The notes below the pieces were generated by a model that was not told the DNA's origin, did no database searches, and was given only the letters and a program-made list of their open reading frames with translations. Both the position numbers and the translations under genes were made by a program. From Trebonia sp963737285 (lineage in GTDB: Bacteria; Actinomycetota; Actinomycetes; Streptosporangiales; Streptosporangiaceae), in contig CAVTRT010000003.1 in the NCBI GenBank assembly GCA_963737285.1, positions 1,364,001 to 1,428,000 of the forward strand: a stretch of 64,000 bases of DNA. Direction: 5' to 3'. Shown here in pieces: positions 18,616 through 27,624 of the stretch (position 1 is the stretch's first letter; every line of letters starts with the position of its first letter).

Positions 18616-19650
18616 CTACGCCGCCGCCAGCTCGGCCGCGAGCGCGACGAGCTGCCCTGGGCACCGCGACCATCCGTCCCGGTACCGCATCATGACCCTC
18701 GTGACGTTCTGGAGGTCCCCGAAGACCCCGTGCGCCGCGAGCATCCCGCCGGGAATGACTCCGCCGGGAAGCACCACCGATGACACGACCTCCGAGCCGG
18801 AGCGGACGACTGCAGCGGGGCCGATCACCGCAGGACCGTAGACCCTGGCACCAGGCTCGATGACAGCGTCGGCCCCGATGAGCACCGGCCCCCGGATGAC
18901 AGCCGTGCCGGCATCCAGCGTGCTTGCCTGCAGGCCGACGCACGAGCGGCCTGAGATGACCTCCAAATTCCCGGCGTGGTAGGAGGGGAACTCTCCGAAG
19001 TCCCTCTGGTAGACGGCTCCCGCGTTATAGACGCCGAGTGCGCAGCCGGGTGCCGGCAGCCTGGGCAGGAAGTCGCCAGAGAAGTCCACGAAGCCTTCGG
19101 GGATGAGGTCGAGCGTTCCCGGGTCCACGAGCCATGTCCCCAGGGAGCCGAGGTCCGACCCCACCCCAGCGCGCGGCTTGAAGTGGTAGGACGTGCCGCT
19201 GGTCCCGCTGGCGACGACGATGTCGCCGCTCCACTGCCGAAGGTCGCGAGGGGCGGCTGCGAGGGTCACCCCGCCCGGGCAGGCCCGGTGCTGCGCGATG
19301 AGCCCTGGGATGTCCACATCCACGATGATGTCCGCCGGGACCACGATCACCGGCTCGCCGGCGAAGAACTCCCGGTTCAGCCTCAGCGCGCCCCCCGTTC
19401 CCAGGGGCGACGGCTCCCACAGCCAGGTGATGCTGACGCCATACTCATGGCCGTCCCCGAAGTACTCGACGACGTCACGGGTATGCGGGCCGTACGTGAT
19501 CCCTACCTCGGTAATTCCCGCCTCTCGCAGCGCCATCAGCTCGTGCCCGAGGACGGGCTGATTGGCGACCGGCGCGAGTGCCTTGGGAACGTAGGATGAC
19601 AGCGGGGATAGCCTGCTAGCCGCCCCCGATGCAAGAACGATGGCCTTCAT
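18616..19650 (-). CDS. Sugar-phosphate nucleotidyltransferase
   Basis: A 344-residue protein with an N-terminal NTP-transferase Rossmann fold. The signature is ASGAASRLSPLSSYVPKAL, with the second loop Gly of the usual GGxGxRL replaced by Ala. The metal Asp lies in VVPADIIVDVD near 107-113, and a GTGGALR motif is near 84-90. From about residue 235 a left-handed beta-helix of hexapeptide repeats follows (VLIGADAVIEPGARVYGPAVIG). It should activate a sugar or cyclitol 1-phosphate as an NDP derivative. It is the first gene of the six-gene minus-strand operon; the ATG at 19650 follows GCGAAGGAGGC. Confidence 0.88.
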   Translation of the reverse strand: MKAIVLASGAASRLSPLSSYVPKALAPVANQPVLGHELMALREAGITEVGITYGPHTRDVVEYFGDGHEYGVSITWLWEPSPLGTGGALRLNREFFAGEPVIVVPADIIVDVDIPGLIAQHRACPGGVTLAAAPRDLRQWSGDIVVASGTSGTSYHFKPRAGVGSDLGSLGTWLVDPGTLDLIPEGFVDFSGDFLPRLPAPGCALGVYNAGAVYQRDFGEFPSYHAGNLEVISGRSCVGLQASTLDAGTAVIRGPVLIGADAVIEPGARVYGPAVIGPAAVVRSGSEVVSSVVLPGGVIPGGMLAAHGVFGDLQNVTRVMMRYRDGWSRCPGQLVALAAELAAA

Positions 19651-19878
19651 GGTGCCTCCTTCGCGGGAAGTCGCCGGCTCCTGCCGCACGACCGCCTGGA
19701 GCGTTCACGCACACAGCGTGACCCGTCCGCGCCTCAGAGGGAATGCCTTCGGCCGTTGCTGCCCGCTGCGATAAGGAGCAACGCTGAGCAACGCCTACGG
19801 GTCTTTCCGTCACCCCGGCTCCGCGTTAGGGTGCCGTTACCGGTCACGAGTAGTCCGCTGCCGCCCCCGGAGGCCCGC
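19651..19878. promoter_or_regulatory. Divergent promoter region with a tandem repeat (candidate operator)
   Basis: This region of 228 bases separates the operon start (minus) from the XRE-TPR regulator (plus). It holds two exact copies of GAGCAACGC at 19776-19784 and 19786-19794. The ten-base period puts both copies on the same face of the helix. A related GTTGCT sits at 19755-19760. This is a reasonable binding site for the adjacent HTH regulator; no -10/-35 boxes stand out. Confidence 0.45.
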
Positions 19879-21243
19879 ATGAACGGGTACCAGCCCAGTC
19901 CCAGTCCCGGCACTAGCGGCCCCCTGCTCACGCGCGCCCGCGAGGCGCGAGGCTGGACCCGGCCCGAGATGGCCCGGCGCCTACGCGACTTTAGCCACGA
20001 GGCAGGCCACCCGATCAGTCCCGGCCGCGACGGCATCTGGTACTGGGAGCACTCCCGCAGCCCGGACCGGGCCACGCAGGTCCTGATCGCTGGGCTGCTG
20101 GGCATTCCGCCGACAGCGGTCGATGAGCGGCCATGGCCGGAGTGGCTGTCCGAAGACCCCGCCCAGCGTCCAGCACCCCGCCCATGGACAGTCGCCGGGG
20201 TGGCCGAGGCACTATCCGAACTCGCAGGGGGTTCCGTGGAGACCACGCGCAGGGAGCTCATCCTCATCGCCGGCGGAACGCTCACCGCGGCGCTCCTGTC
20301 CTGGCTCATCGCCGACCCCGCCGCTGCGGGCCAGATCGCCAGCGGGCGGCGCATCGGGGAGGCGACCGTCGCCCGCCTTGAGGAACGCGCGAGCACCCTG
20401 CGCCGCATCGACGACGAGGACGGCGGCGGCACCGTCCTCACCGAGACCTCCAGCGCCCTGGCCCTCACCGTCAGCCTCATCCGGGACCGCAGCTACGCCG
20501 ACGCCCACGGCGCCCGCCTCTACGCAATCGCATCCGACCTCGCCCGCCAGCGCGCAGCCGCGTTGTTCGACGTCCACGGTGAGTGCGCCGACGGCACGTT
20601 CGAGACCGCGCTGCGCGCCGCGAAGACCGCGGGAGACGACGCGCTCGGCGCGAACTGCCTCGCCTTCTGGTCGAATGCCGCCTACAACACCGGGCGCCCG
20701 CGCGACGCTGAGGCCATGGCCAGCACCGCCCTGGCCGCCGTTCGCGGGCGCACCACCCCGCGGGTCCAGGCCATGCTCCAATCCCGGCGCGGACGCGCCC
20801 GCGCCCATCTCGGCGACCCCGCATGCTGGGCCAGCTTCGACCAGGCCGAAGTGCTCCTCAGCCAGGCCCGTGGCCACGCGGACCCCGACTGGGCCTACTG
20901 GTTCGACCAGGCCGAGGTTTACGGCGCACGAGCATCCAGCCACCTCGACCTCGGCCAGCCAGCACGCGCCGAAGCGGACTTCACGGCGGCCCAGGCGCTC
21001 TTCGACCCGTCCATCGTCCGGACTCAGGCCCTCTACCTCACCCGCCAGGGTATCGCCCAGGCCCGCCAAGGACACATCGAGCAAGCCGCCGCGACCGCCA
21101 GCCAGGCCCTCGACCTGACAGAGTCCATTAGCTCACGCCGGACAACCAGCCTGCTCCTAGACCTTGTATGCATCCTGGGCACCCATCAGACCACCGACGC
21201 TCAGGACTTCTGCGAGCGCGCCCGCGCTGTCCTAGCCGAGTAA
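19879..21243 (+). CDS. XRE-family regulator with TPR-like domain
   Basis: A 454-residue protein. The N-terminal HTH (residues about 15-65) reads GPLLTRAREARGWTRPEMARRL. A hydrophobic stretch around 130-150 follows (ELILIAGGTLTAALLSWLI), then about 280 residues of Ala-rich helical pairs typical of TPR sensor domains. It starts at the ATG at 19879; the longer frame upstream has no protein-like composition. It is divergent from the cyclitol operon and next to tandem repeats, so it is the best candidate for its regulator. Actinomycetes carry many such regulators, often unlinked to what they control. Confidence 0.82.
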   Translation: MNGYQPSPSPGTSGPLLTRAREARGWTRPEMARRLRDFSHEAGHPISPGRDGIWYWEHSRSPDRATQVLIAGLLGIPPTAVDERPWPEWLSEDPAQRPAPRPWTVAGVAEALSELAGGSVETTRRELILIAGGTLTAALLSWLIADPAAAGQIASGRRIGEATVARLEERASTLRRIDDEDGGGTVLTETSSALALTVSLIRDRSYADAHGARLYAIASDLARQRAAALFDVHGECADGTFETALRAAKTAGDDALGANCLAFWSNAAYNTGRPRDAEAMASTALAAVRGRTTPRVQAMLQSRRGRARAHLGDPACWASFDQAEVLLSQARGHADPDWAYWFDQAEVYGARASSHLDLGQPARAEADFTAAQALFDPSIVRTQALYLTRQGIAQARQGHIEQAAATASQALDLTESISSRRTTSLLLDLVCILGTHQTTDAQDFCERARAVLAE

Positions 21244-21295
21244 GGTGCGCGCCGACGGCAGGCACGCCCGCCGAGCTGGCTGCGGTGCCGACCGG

Positions 21296-21826
21296 TTACT
21301 GGCCGGCGGTCAGGCCAGGGACGGCGGCGGCGAGGGCATTAACCTTCTCCTCAAGGCGGCTGACGAGGAACTCGATCCGCGCGATCCCCGCCGCTATCGC
21401 GGTGACCGTGCGCCATGCCTCGTCGGTGGGGATGTCGGAGGCGTGCCTGCCGTCGGTGAGCATGGCTGCCTCCTCCCGGCTGACCCGGAGGACTTGCAGG
21501 GCCCGGCGCAGGCGGGCCTGGTCGTCGCTGGTCCAGGTCGCGGTTGCCGGGCGGGGCACGGGCAGCACGTACCCGCTGCTGGCCAGCACCCGGACGGCCG
21601 CCGCGGCCTGGCCCGTCTTGTCGGCTGCGGCGATGGCGGCCAGCCGGATGACAAGCCAGTCACCTGGCCTGGCCTCAATATCCCCGGTCGCGAGGCCCCC
21701 GGTGCCGGTGACCGAGATGAGCGCTGGGCTGCCGCCCGTCTCCGCACCGCCACGCGGCCGGCGGGACCGGGCCGGCCTTAATGAGGCAGCAGCAGCGCCC
21801 GGTGCGCTGCCTGATGATGGCTCCAT
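21296..21826 (-). CDS. Small helical protein, unknown function
   Basis: A frame of 176 residues. The first 35 residues are Pro/Arg/Ala-rich and may not be translated. The core (GDWLVIRLAAIAAADKTGQAAAAVRVLASSGYV) and the C-terminal helix with heptad-like spacing (IARIEFLVSRLEEKVNALAAAV) look genuine, and this strand has the better codon bias. There are no catalytic motifs and I do not name a family. It converges with the XRE-TPR gene. Confidence 0.5.
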   Translation of the reverse strand: MEPSSGSAPGAAAASLRPARSRRPRGGAETGGSPALISVTGTGGLATGDIEARPGDWLVIRLAAIAAADKTGQAAAAVRVLASSGYVLPVPRPATATWTSDDQARLRRALQVLRVSREEAAMLTDGRHASDIPTDEAWRTVTAIAAGIARIEFLVSRLEEKVNALAAAVPGLTAGQ

Positions 21827-22027
21827 GAAAGATGCCTTTCTCTACGGACTGGGGCACAGTCGAACGGGTCGCGAAGCTCTAGCTTTCGTGCCGTTCGGGG
21901 GCTTCCGGCGGTCGGCTTCGTGGCGGCGGCGTCATTGGGCGGACGTGCCCAGCGGGAGCCCGCCGGTGGCCGCGCGTGCCGGCCCGGGACGGCCGCCTGT
22001 CCGGTGCGGCCGCGCCTGTGGCCTGGC

Positions 22028-22252
22028 TCATTGCGGCTGCTCAGGCCCGCGGGGGGATGCCAGGCAGTCGCCGGGGATCTCGTAGTAGTAGTTGCCCCTG
22101 GCACTGTCAGGCAGTCGCAGCAGCGCCTCCCGCACCCTGGCCAGAAGGACCGGGTCTACCAGCCTGCGCCGGCGGCCCGCGCGCACGGCGCCGTCACGCA
22201 CCGCCTCGGGCAGGCCGCCTCCCGGCTGGCGTGGATGGATGTCAGGCGCCAT
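22028..22252 (-). CDS. Small basic protein (74 aa), unknown
   Basis: The ATG at 22252 lies inside the last codons of the Cys-rich gene (ATGGCGCCTGA), so translation is likely coupled. The protein is basic at the start (GAVRAGRRRRLVDPVLLARVREALLRL) and ends GNYYYEIPGDCLASP. It is the last gene of a minus-strand group with the ATPase and the Cys-rich protein. I recognise no family. Confidence 0.5.
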   Translation of the reverse strand: MAPDIHPRQPGGGLPEAVRDGAVRAGRRRRLVDPVLLARVREALLRLPDSARGNYYYEIPGDCLASPRGPEQPQ

Positions 22253-22503
22253 TGACGGCCTCATGCCGCTTGCCGTCACGGCCGACCGCGTCACCGGGCG
22301 TGAAGACGCTGAGGAAGTGCGCGTCAAGCTCCACGGTCGTGGTGGCGGCCAGCCCGCACGAGCACGTCAGGCTGCTCGTCTCCTCGTGGACCTGGCCATC
22401 ATTCCCCGTGGGCTGCATCGGGCTCGAAGACGAGCTGGAGATGGTCGGTCAGCTCTTCATCAGCGAGCTCCGTGAACCCGCATGCGCACTGCTCACCAGC
22501 CAT
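22242..22503 (-). CDS. Cys-rich small protein with duplicated CxCG...H motif, one-base frameshift
   Basis: Starting at the ATG at 22503 after AGGAAAGGTG, the protein holds two copies of one module. The first is CACGF with a His 12-13 residues later (ELADEELTDHLQLVF); the second is CSCGL with a His at the same spacing (VELDAHFLSVF). The two halves are in different frames as written; one extra G in the run at 22404-22407 explains it. The paired C-x-C...H layout suggests metal binding. It overlaps the next gene by 11 bases and follows the ATPase directly. Confidence 0.6.
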
Positions 22504-23321
22504 GTCATCACCTTTCCTGCGCGTTTCCGGTTGGTCATGAGCAAGAAGAACGAGGCTTCCCGCGGCATGGCCAGGAGACGGAGGCCAGCCTTCGCGATCC
22601 CGGCCGCCGATGACAGGCCTGCCGGGCGGGACGGCCCGGCAGGCGTCCGCCAGGACCTTGCTCAGCCCGCCTGCGGTAGGCGAGCTGAGCAGGCCGCTCG
22701 CCCCGATGGCCCCGGGCAAGGCCGCCCACCATGCCTGCGTCTGGTGGCCCCACCAGATCGTGGTCCCAGGGAACGCCTCTCGCAGGACCGTGATGTCCAC
22801 GGTCGCGGCGTCCATGCTGCCGGCGGCCTCCAGCGGCGGCCCGCCCCTGGCCTGCCACCGCATGTCCACCCAGACCACGCGGCCCGCCGGATGGCAGCCG
22901 GTTCCCCAGCCGTCCGCCAACTGATCGACGAGCCACAGCCCGCGCCCGGACTCGCCCGTCGCCTCGCCTGCCCCCGCGCCGATCACCGGGACCGCGGGCG
23001 AGCCCTGATCCCCGATCACGACCCGGGCAAGCGCCGCTGTCCACTCGACGTCGACGCTGAACCGCCCGCCGTCCAGCCCGCTGCGGGTGTGCGCGATCGC
23101 GTTAGTGCACAGCTCGGAGGCGAGGAGAAGGATGTCCGCGAGCGGGTCGCACTCCGGCAGCAGGTCCTCGATCCAGTGCCGCGCCTCGCCGACCTGGCCC
23201 GGGTCGCCGGGGAAGTCACGGGCCCACCACGAGACGGGCCGGGCCGGCCCAGACTGCTGCCGGGCAGTCGGGTCGCGCGGCAGGTGCCGCTATCCCCCGC
23301 TGCCGTGCCTGCCTCGCTCAT
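22504..23321 (-). CDS. HATPase_c (anti-sigma/SpoIIAB-like) protein, probable frameshift
   Basis: The GHKL ATPase motifs are present: the N box in ELCTNAIAHTRSG, the G1-like GDQGSPAVP and the G2 GRGLWLVDQLADGWG. The best start is the ATG at 23321 (MSEAGTAAGDSG), but it is in another frame from the ATPase body; the shift lies about 23,225-23,245. The ATPase frame itself has a TAG near 23,295. After the domain there is a 100-residue extension with a Trp-rich motif (TTIWWGHQTQAWWA), and the frame runs without a stop into the Cys-rich protein. Such proteins are usually regulatory, acting as kinases or binders of anti-sigma antagonists. They commonly sit opposite XRE/DUF397 genes, as here. Confidence 0.65.
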
Positions 23322-23619
23322 CCGGCATGACTCCCTTCCGCGCAGTTTTGCGTCCAGTCGCGATCCCGGTCTCCGCGTGCCGCCCGGGGCCAGCCCCCGG
23401 GGGTGCCGCAAGCCGGCCCCAGCGCGGTAGCGCCTCGCCTCGTCACGGGCCGCGCACCAGCCGGTCCCACTACGATGCCCGCTGCACTTTGCAAAACGAG
23501 AGTGCCAGGTCAGGCAAATCCAGGTCAGTTCGTGACAGCATGGGATGGACGGCATTGCGGGAACGCTAAACCCGTGGCACGCTGTCCGTGCAAGCAGCAC
23601 CAGGATGACAGGGGCAGGC

Positions 23620-24489
23620 ATGAACGAGAGCGGGACGAGCGGCCCGACCGTGCTGCGGATGATCCTGGGCCGCCAGCTCCAGGCGCTGCGCGAGAAGGCC
23701 CAGATGAGCTACGAGCAGGCCGCCGCCGTCATCTACACGTCAGCGGCCACCGTGCGGCGGATGGAGAAGGCCGAGGGCGCCCTCAAGCCGCTGAACGTCA
23801 AGTCCCTGCTGATCGCCTACGGCATCACCGAGCCCGCCGAGATCGACCAGTTCCTCGCCCTGGCCCGCGACGCCTCCAGGCCAGGCTGGTGGAACGGCTA
23901 CGACGACGTGCTCCCGCCCTGGTTCCGCACCCTCATCGGCCTGGAAGAAGCCGCCACCCTCATCCGCGGCTACGACCCGCAATGGATACCCGGCCTGCTG
24001 CAGACCCCCGACTACGCCCGCGCCAGCGTGGCCACCGGGTTCCCCGACGCCACCGCCGAGGAAGTCAGCCGGCGGGTCGACCTGCGGCTGGCCCGCCAGC
24101 ACATCCTCACCCGCCCCGACCCGCCCCGCCTGTGGCTGGTCATCGACGAGGCGGCGCTGCGCCGCGCGCCCGCCAGCACCGGCCCCGACGTCATGCGCGC
24201 CCAGCTCGACAAGCTCATCGACGCCGCCAGCAAGCCGAACGTCACCCTCCAGCTGCTGCCATTCACCGCCGGGTTCCACCCCGCCATGTACGGGCCATTC
24301 CGCATCTTCCGGTTCGACGGCCACGACCAGCCCGACATCGTCTACGGCGAGTCAATGACCAGCGCCTTCTACCTCGACAAGCCCGACGAGACCGCGCTCT
24401 ACACCCAGGCCCTGGACCGCGCCAGCGCCCAGGCCACCCCAGCCGCCCACACCGCGAAGGTACTCCGCCAGACACGCAAGGAGACATGA
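23620..24489 (+). CDS. XRE-family regulator with DUF5753
   Basis: A 289-residue protein. The HTH spans about residues 15-70 (LGRQLQALREKAQMSYEQAAAVIYTSAATVRRMEKAEG). A C-terminal DUF5753 effector domain follows, with IRGYDPQWIPGLLQTPDYARA and LDKLIDAASKPNVTLQLLPF. The ATG at 23620 follows a purine-rich AGGGGCAGGC. The stop overlaps the DUF397 gene start (ATGA), the standard actinomycete XRE/DUF397 pair. BldB/AbaA-like and WhiJ-like systems of this type act in development or secondary metabolism; the target here is unknown. Confidence 0.92.
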   Translation: MNESGTSGPTVLRMILGRQLQALREKAQMSYEQAAAVIYTSAATVRRMEKAEGALKPLNVKSLLIAYGITEPAEIDQFLALARDASRPGWWNGYDDVLPPWFRTLIGLEEAATLIRGYDPQWIPGLLQTPDYARASVATGFPDATAEEVSRRVDLRLARQHILTRPDPPRLWLVIDEAALRRAPASTGPDVMRAQLDKLIDAASKPNVTLQLLPFTAGFHPAMYGPFRIFRFDGHDQPDIVYGESMTSAFYLDKPDETALYTQALDRASAQATPAAHTAKVLRQTRKET

Positions 24490-24725
24490 CAATGGACTTC
24501 AGCAACGGCATGACCGCCAGCCACCTCGGCACCGACGGCTGGATCAAGCCCTGGAGCGGATCCAACGGCGGCGACTGCCTGGAGGCAAAGAAGCTCCCCA
24601 GCGGCCACGTCGCGCTACGCCAGTCCACCGACCCCGACGGCCCCGCCCTCATCCTGCAGCCCAACGAGATCCGCGCCTTCATCAACGGCGCCAAGGCCGG
24701 CCTCGCCGACGGCCTCCTCACCTGA
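24486..24725 (+). CDS. DUF397 protein
   Basis: A 79-residue protein with the DUF397 pattern: W(I)KPWSGSNGGDCLEAKKL, then ALRQSTDPDGPALIL and a C-terminal FINGAKAGLADGLL helix. The start overlaps the XRE stop by four bases. DUF397 proteins are small partners of the upstream XRE regulator. Confidence 0.9.
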   Translation: MTMDFSNGMTASHLGTDGWIKPWSGSNGGDCLEAKKLPSGHVALRQSTDPDGPALILQPNEIRAFINGAKAGLADGLLT

Positions 24726-24856
24726 CCAGCACCCCCCAGACCCTGGCAAAGCCAGGCCAGTGACAATCACGGACGATCCTGAACACCCCCCGTGTCCCGG
24801 CCCGTCCGCCAGCAGCCCAGCAGCACGAACCCAGATCCGGCAAGGAGCAGGGCGTG

Positions 24857-26308
24857 ATGGACAGCAAGCTCGGCGCATGGCTGCGCCAGCAGCGAGAAGA
24901 CCGGGGCTGGACCAAGGCCGAAATGGCCCGCCGCCTCACCCAGGCCGCGCGCGAGGCCGACGACACAGCCATCCCCGAACTCATCGGCATGCAGCACAAC
25001 ATCCACCGCTGGGAACGTGAGGGTGGCGTCTCCGAACGCTACAAGCTCTACTACTGCCGCGCCCTCGGCATCCACCCCAGCCAGTTCGGCCCCCACGCCG
25101 ACGGAGACCCGGCAGACGCGGCCTTGCCGGGGCCCTCTGCCATAGCAACCTCTGCTGACGCACCGGCCGTCCTAGTGCCTGCGCAGCGCCCGGTCTTTCC
25201 TGATCTGGCCGACCCGTACCTGCCAACTTCCGCAGCCGTCGCCTACCGTGGAATACAGCAGCCCATTTTGGGGCGTTTCACGGTCGAGCGAGAGGTGCTG
25301 ATGGCAGCGCACGAGGGAAGCGACCACGCCGAGGAGTATGAGCAGCACGGCATTGGCGAGGCCACGGCCGAGCAACTCCGCGCGGATGTGATCCGGCTGT
25401 CGCGGCTCAGCGACACAGGCTCACCCTTCCCGGCGTTCCTTGACATGCGCCGGATCCGCGACCGGGTCTACCGGCTGCTGGACCGGCGGCTGTGGCCGCG
25501 TGAGCAAACGGACCTGCATTTCCTCCTCGGCTGCCTGAACGGCCTGATGGGCATTACCGCCAACCGGCTCGGCTACCCGGACGCGGCAGAAGAGCTGATC
25601 CGCGCCGGCTCCGCAGCCGCAGCCGCGATCGACCACCGGCCGCTTCAGGCACAGCTACGCCAGCAGCTATCGTCCGTTCTCTACCTGCGCGGCAGGATCT
25701 CCGAAAGCGACGAACTCGCCGTCACCGGACTTGAGTACCTGTCCCAGGGGCCCGAGGCCGCGCACCTGTACCTTAACCATGCCCGTGCCGCAGCGACACT
25801 CGGCGATACGGATGCAGCACGCCAGGCGGTCAGCCGGGCGCATGAGGCGCGCGAGCACGACTACAGCGACGAACTGCTGGACATCGGAGGGGAGTTTGCC
25901 GTCTCGCTGGCCACTCACCACGCCCTAGCGGGTGCCGCGCTCGCCGAGACCGAGGGTGGCGAACACGACGCGGCAGCAGAACTAGAACGCTCGGTCAGTC
26001 TCTACAGCCAGGGGCCGGGGCCGGGAGAACAGCACTGGTTCGGAGGCAAGCCACTGGCTGGAATCGACCTAGCCGTGGTCCGCCTCCGCTCAGGCGCGCT
26101 CGACGCGGCAGCAACAGCACTTGAACCCGCCCTAACCCTGCCAGCCGAGCAGCGGATCGCCGATCTCACCGGTCGGCTGGCCCTGGTTCGCAGGGAACTC
26201 GCCGCGCCAGTCTTCCGTGGCTCGCCGCAGGCCCGCGACCTCGGCGACCAGATCGAGGATTTCGGCCGCGAGGCCGTCACCGCGGGACTGCACTCCCTGA
26301 CCGGGTAA
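24857..26308 (+). CDS. XRE-family regulator with TPR-like domain (second copy)
   Basis: A 483-residue protein with AAGGAG 12 bases before the start; the ATG at 24857 is preceded by an in-frame GTG. The HTH (LGAWLRQQREDRGWTKAEMARRL) is closely similar to that at 19,930, and an all-helical sensor region follows (DMRRIRDRVYRLLDRRLW, ADVIRLSRLSDTG). It is likely a cytosolic ligand- or peptide-responsive regulator. A weak hairpin follows at 26,496-26,522. Confidence 0.85.
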   Translation: MDSKLGAWLRQQREDRGWTKAEMARRLTQAAREADDTAIPELIGMQHNIHRWEREGGVSERYKLYYCRALGIHPSQFGPHADGDPADAALPGPSAIATSADAPAVLVPAQRPVFPDLADPYLPTSAAVAYRGIQQPILGRFTVEREVLMAAHEGSDHAEEYEQHGIGEATAEQLRADVIRLSRLSDTGSPFPAFLDMRRIRDRVYRLLDRRLWPREQTDLHFLLGCLNGLMGITANRLGYPDAAEELIRAGSAAAAAIDHRPLQAQLRQQLSSVLYLRGRISESDELAVTGLEYLSQGPEAAHLYLNHARAAATLGDTDAARQAVSRAHEAREHDYSDELLDIGGEFAVSLATHHALAGAALAETEGGEHDAAAELERSVSLYSQGPGPGEQHWFGGKPLAGIDLAVVRLRSGALDAAATALEPALTLPAEQRIADLTGRLALVRRELAAPVFRGSPQARDLGDQIEDFGREAVTAGLHSLTG

Positions 26309-26704
26309 TCGCCGCTGCCCCCGCTGACCAGCCATGGCCCGATCACGACGCGGTCATTCTTGCCAACAAGCAGCCCCCGGCGATGTCGATGACCGGGGAC
26401 AGGCATTACGTCGTGCCGCCCGGCTACCAGGCAGACGGTCGCTCGCTTATGGGAAATACGTGGCGAAGTGATCAGCGGTTCCCACCACGCCCACCCCCGC
26501 CATTCTGTCGGTGACTGGCGGGAGGGGACTGCCATGCTCGTAATAGGTGCCGCAAGATCTCATGCCGGGCGGAGCACCCTGGTGATGTGAGCGCGTATCC
26601 GGGGACGCGGGGAGTGTCCGGGGCTGGCCTTGATTGTCACTTTCCCGCCCGGCTGCTCGCGGGGCACGCTTGAAGCGGCAATGCCCGCCAAAAGAGAGGA
26701 CGCG
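26309..26704. other. Intergenic region before the methyltransferase
   Basis: Apart from the hairpin, I see only an 18-codon frame near 26,535 without support. An upstream in-frame ATG at 26,681 could lengthen the methyltransferase by eight residues. Confidence 0.4.
26496..26522 (+). terminator. Hairpin downstream of the XRE-TPR gene
   Basis: A perfect 7-bp stem CCCGCCA/TGGCGGG closes a 13-base loop, with no U-run after it. It sits between the XRE-TPR gene and the methyltransferase and could end transcription, as many GC-rich hairpins do. Confidence 0.35.
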
Positions 26705-27526
26705 ATGGAGCCCGGTTTCCCCGCCTCGGAGATCGACACGAGCAAGCCGCACCCGGCGCGGATGTATGACGCCTACCTCGATGGGAAGGACAATTACCCG
26801 GTCGATCGGCAAGCCGTGCGGCAGATCCTCCTTGACTTCCCGGAAGTCCCCGCTATCGCCCGGGCCAACCGGGCGTTCCTCCAGCGGGCGGTGCGGTTCC
26901 TGGCGGGGCAGGCGGGGATACGCCAGTTCATCGACATAGGCACCGGCATCCCGTCGGCCGGGAACGTCCACGAGGTCGCCAGGCAGGCCGCCCCAGGCGT
27001 CCGGGTGGTGTACGTGGACAACGATCCTATCGTCCACGTACACGCGAGCGCACTGCTGTCCGGCAGTGGCAGCACCAGCATCGTGCTCGCAGACCTGCGC
27101 GATCCTGGGGCCATCATGGCGCACTCCAAGGTCCGTGGCCTGATTGACTTCACCCAGCCCGTCGCCGTGCTGCTCGTCGCGATCCTCCACTTCATCACCG
27201 ATGAGGAGAACCCTGCCGGGATCGTGGCCGCACTGCGAGACGCACTCCCGCCGGATAGCTACCTCGCGCTATCTCACGGGACACAGGACTTTCACCCGCC
27301 CGGCGGCGCGGACCTGGCCGCCACCGCCTATCAGAACGCCACCGCCCCGCTGGTACTGCGGACCCGCGAGCAGGTGCTGGAGTTCTTCGAGGGCTTCGGC
27401 TTAGCAGACCCAGGACTGGTGCAAGCCCCCCTGTGGCGTCCGGACGGCAAGCCGCCCCGCCCCAAGGACCTGGCGAAAATCGGCATCTACGCCGGCGTCG
27501 GGCGCAAGGCCCCCGCCAGCTCATGA
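26705..27526 (+). CDS. DUF574-type SAM-dependent methyltransferase
   Basis: A 273-residue class I methyltransferase of the actinobacterial DUF574 (Methyltransf_19) group. It carries the N-terminal signature HPARMYDAYLDGKDNYPVDR, motif I FIDIGTGIPSAGNVHE, the acidic VVYVDNDPIV loop, and LSHGTQDFHP. The ATG at 26705 follows AGAGAGGA. The family is multi-copy in actinomycetes and its substrates are mostly unknown. No neighbour on the same strand suggests a pathway. Confidence 0.9.
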   Translation: MEPGFPASEIDTSKPHPARMYDAYLDGKDNYPVDRQAVRQILLDFPEVPAIARANRAFLQRAVRFLAGQAGIRQFIDIGTGIPSAGNVHEVARQAAPGVRVVYVDNDPIVHVHASALLSGSGSTSIVLADLRDPGAIMAHSKVRGLIDFTQPVAVLLVAILHFITDEENPAGIVAALRDALPPDSYLALSHGTQDFHPPGGADLAATAYQNATAPLVLRTREQVLEFFEGFGLADPGLVQAPLWRPDGKPPRPKDLAKIGIYAGVGRKAPASS

Positions 27527-27624
27527 CAATCCAGGGGCCGGCACCAGCAACCGATAGGGACAGCATGCCATGCCAGTGCCAACGAGCACCGACCTAGTAT
27601 CCAGCGATGTCGGGTCACAGAAGG

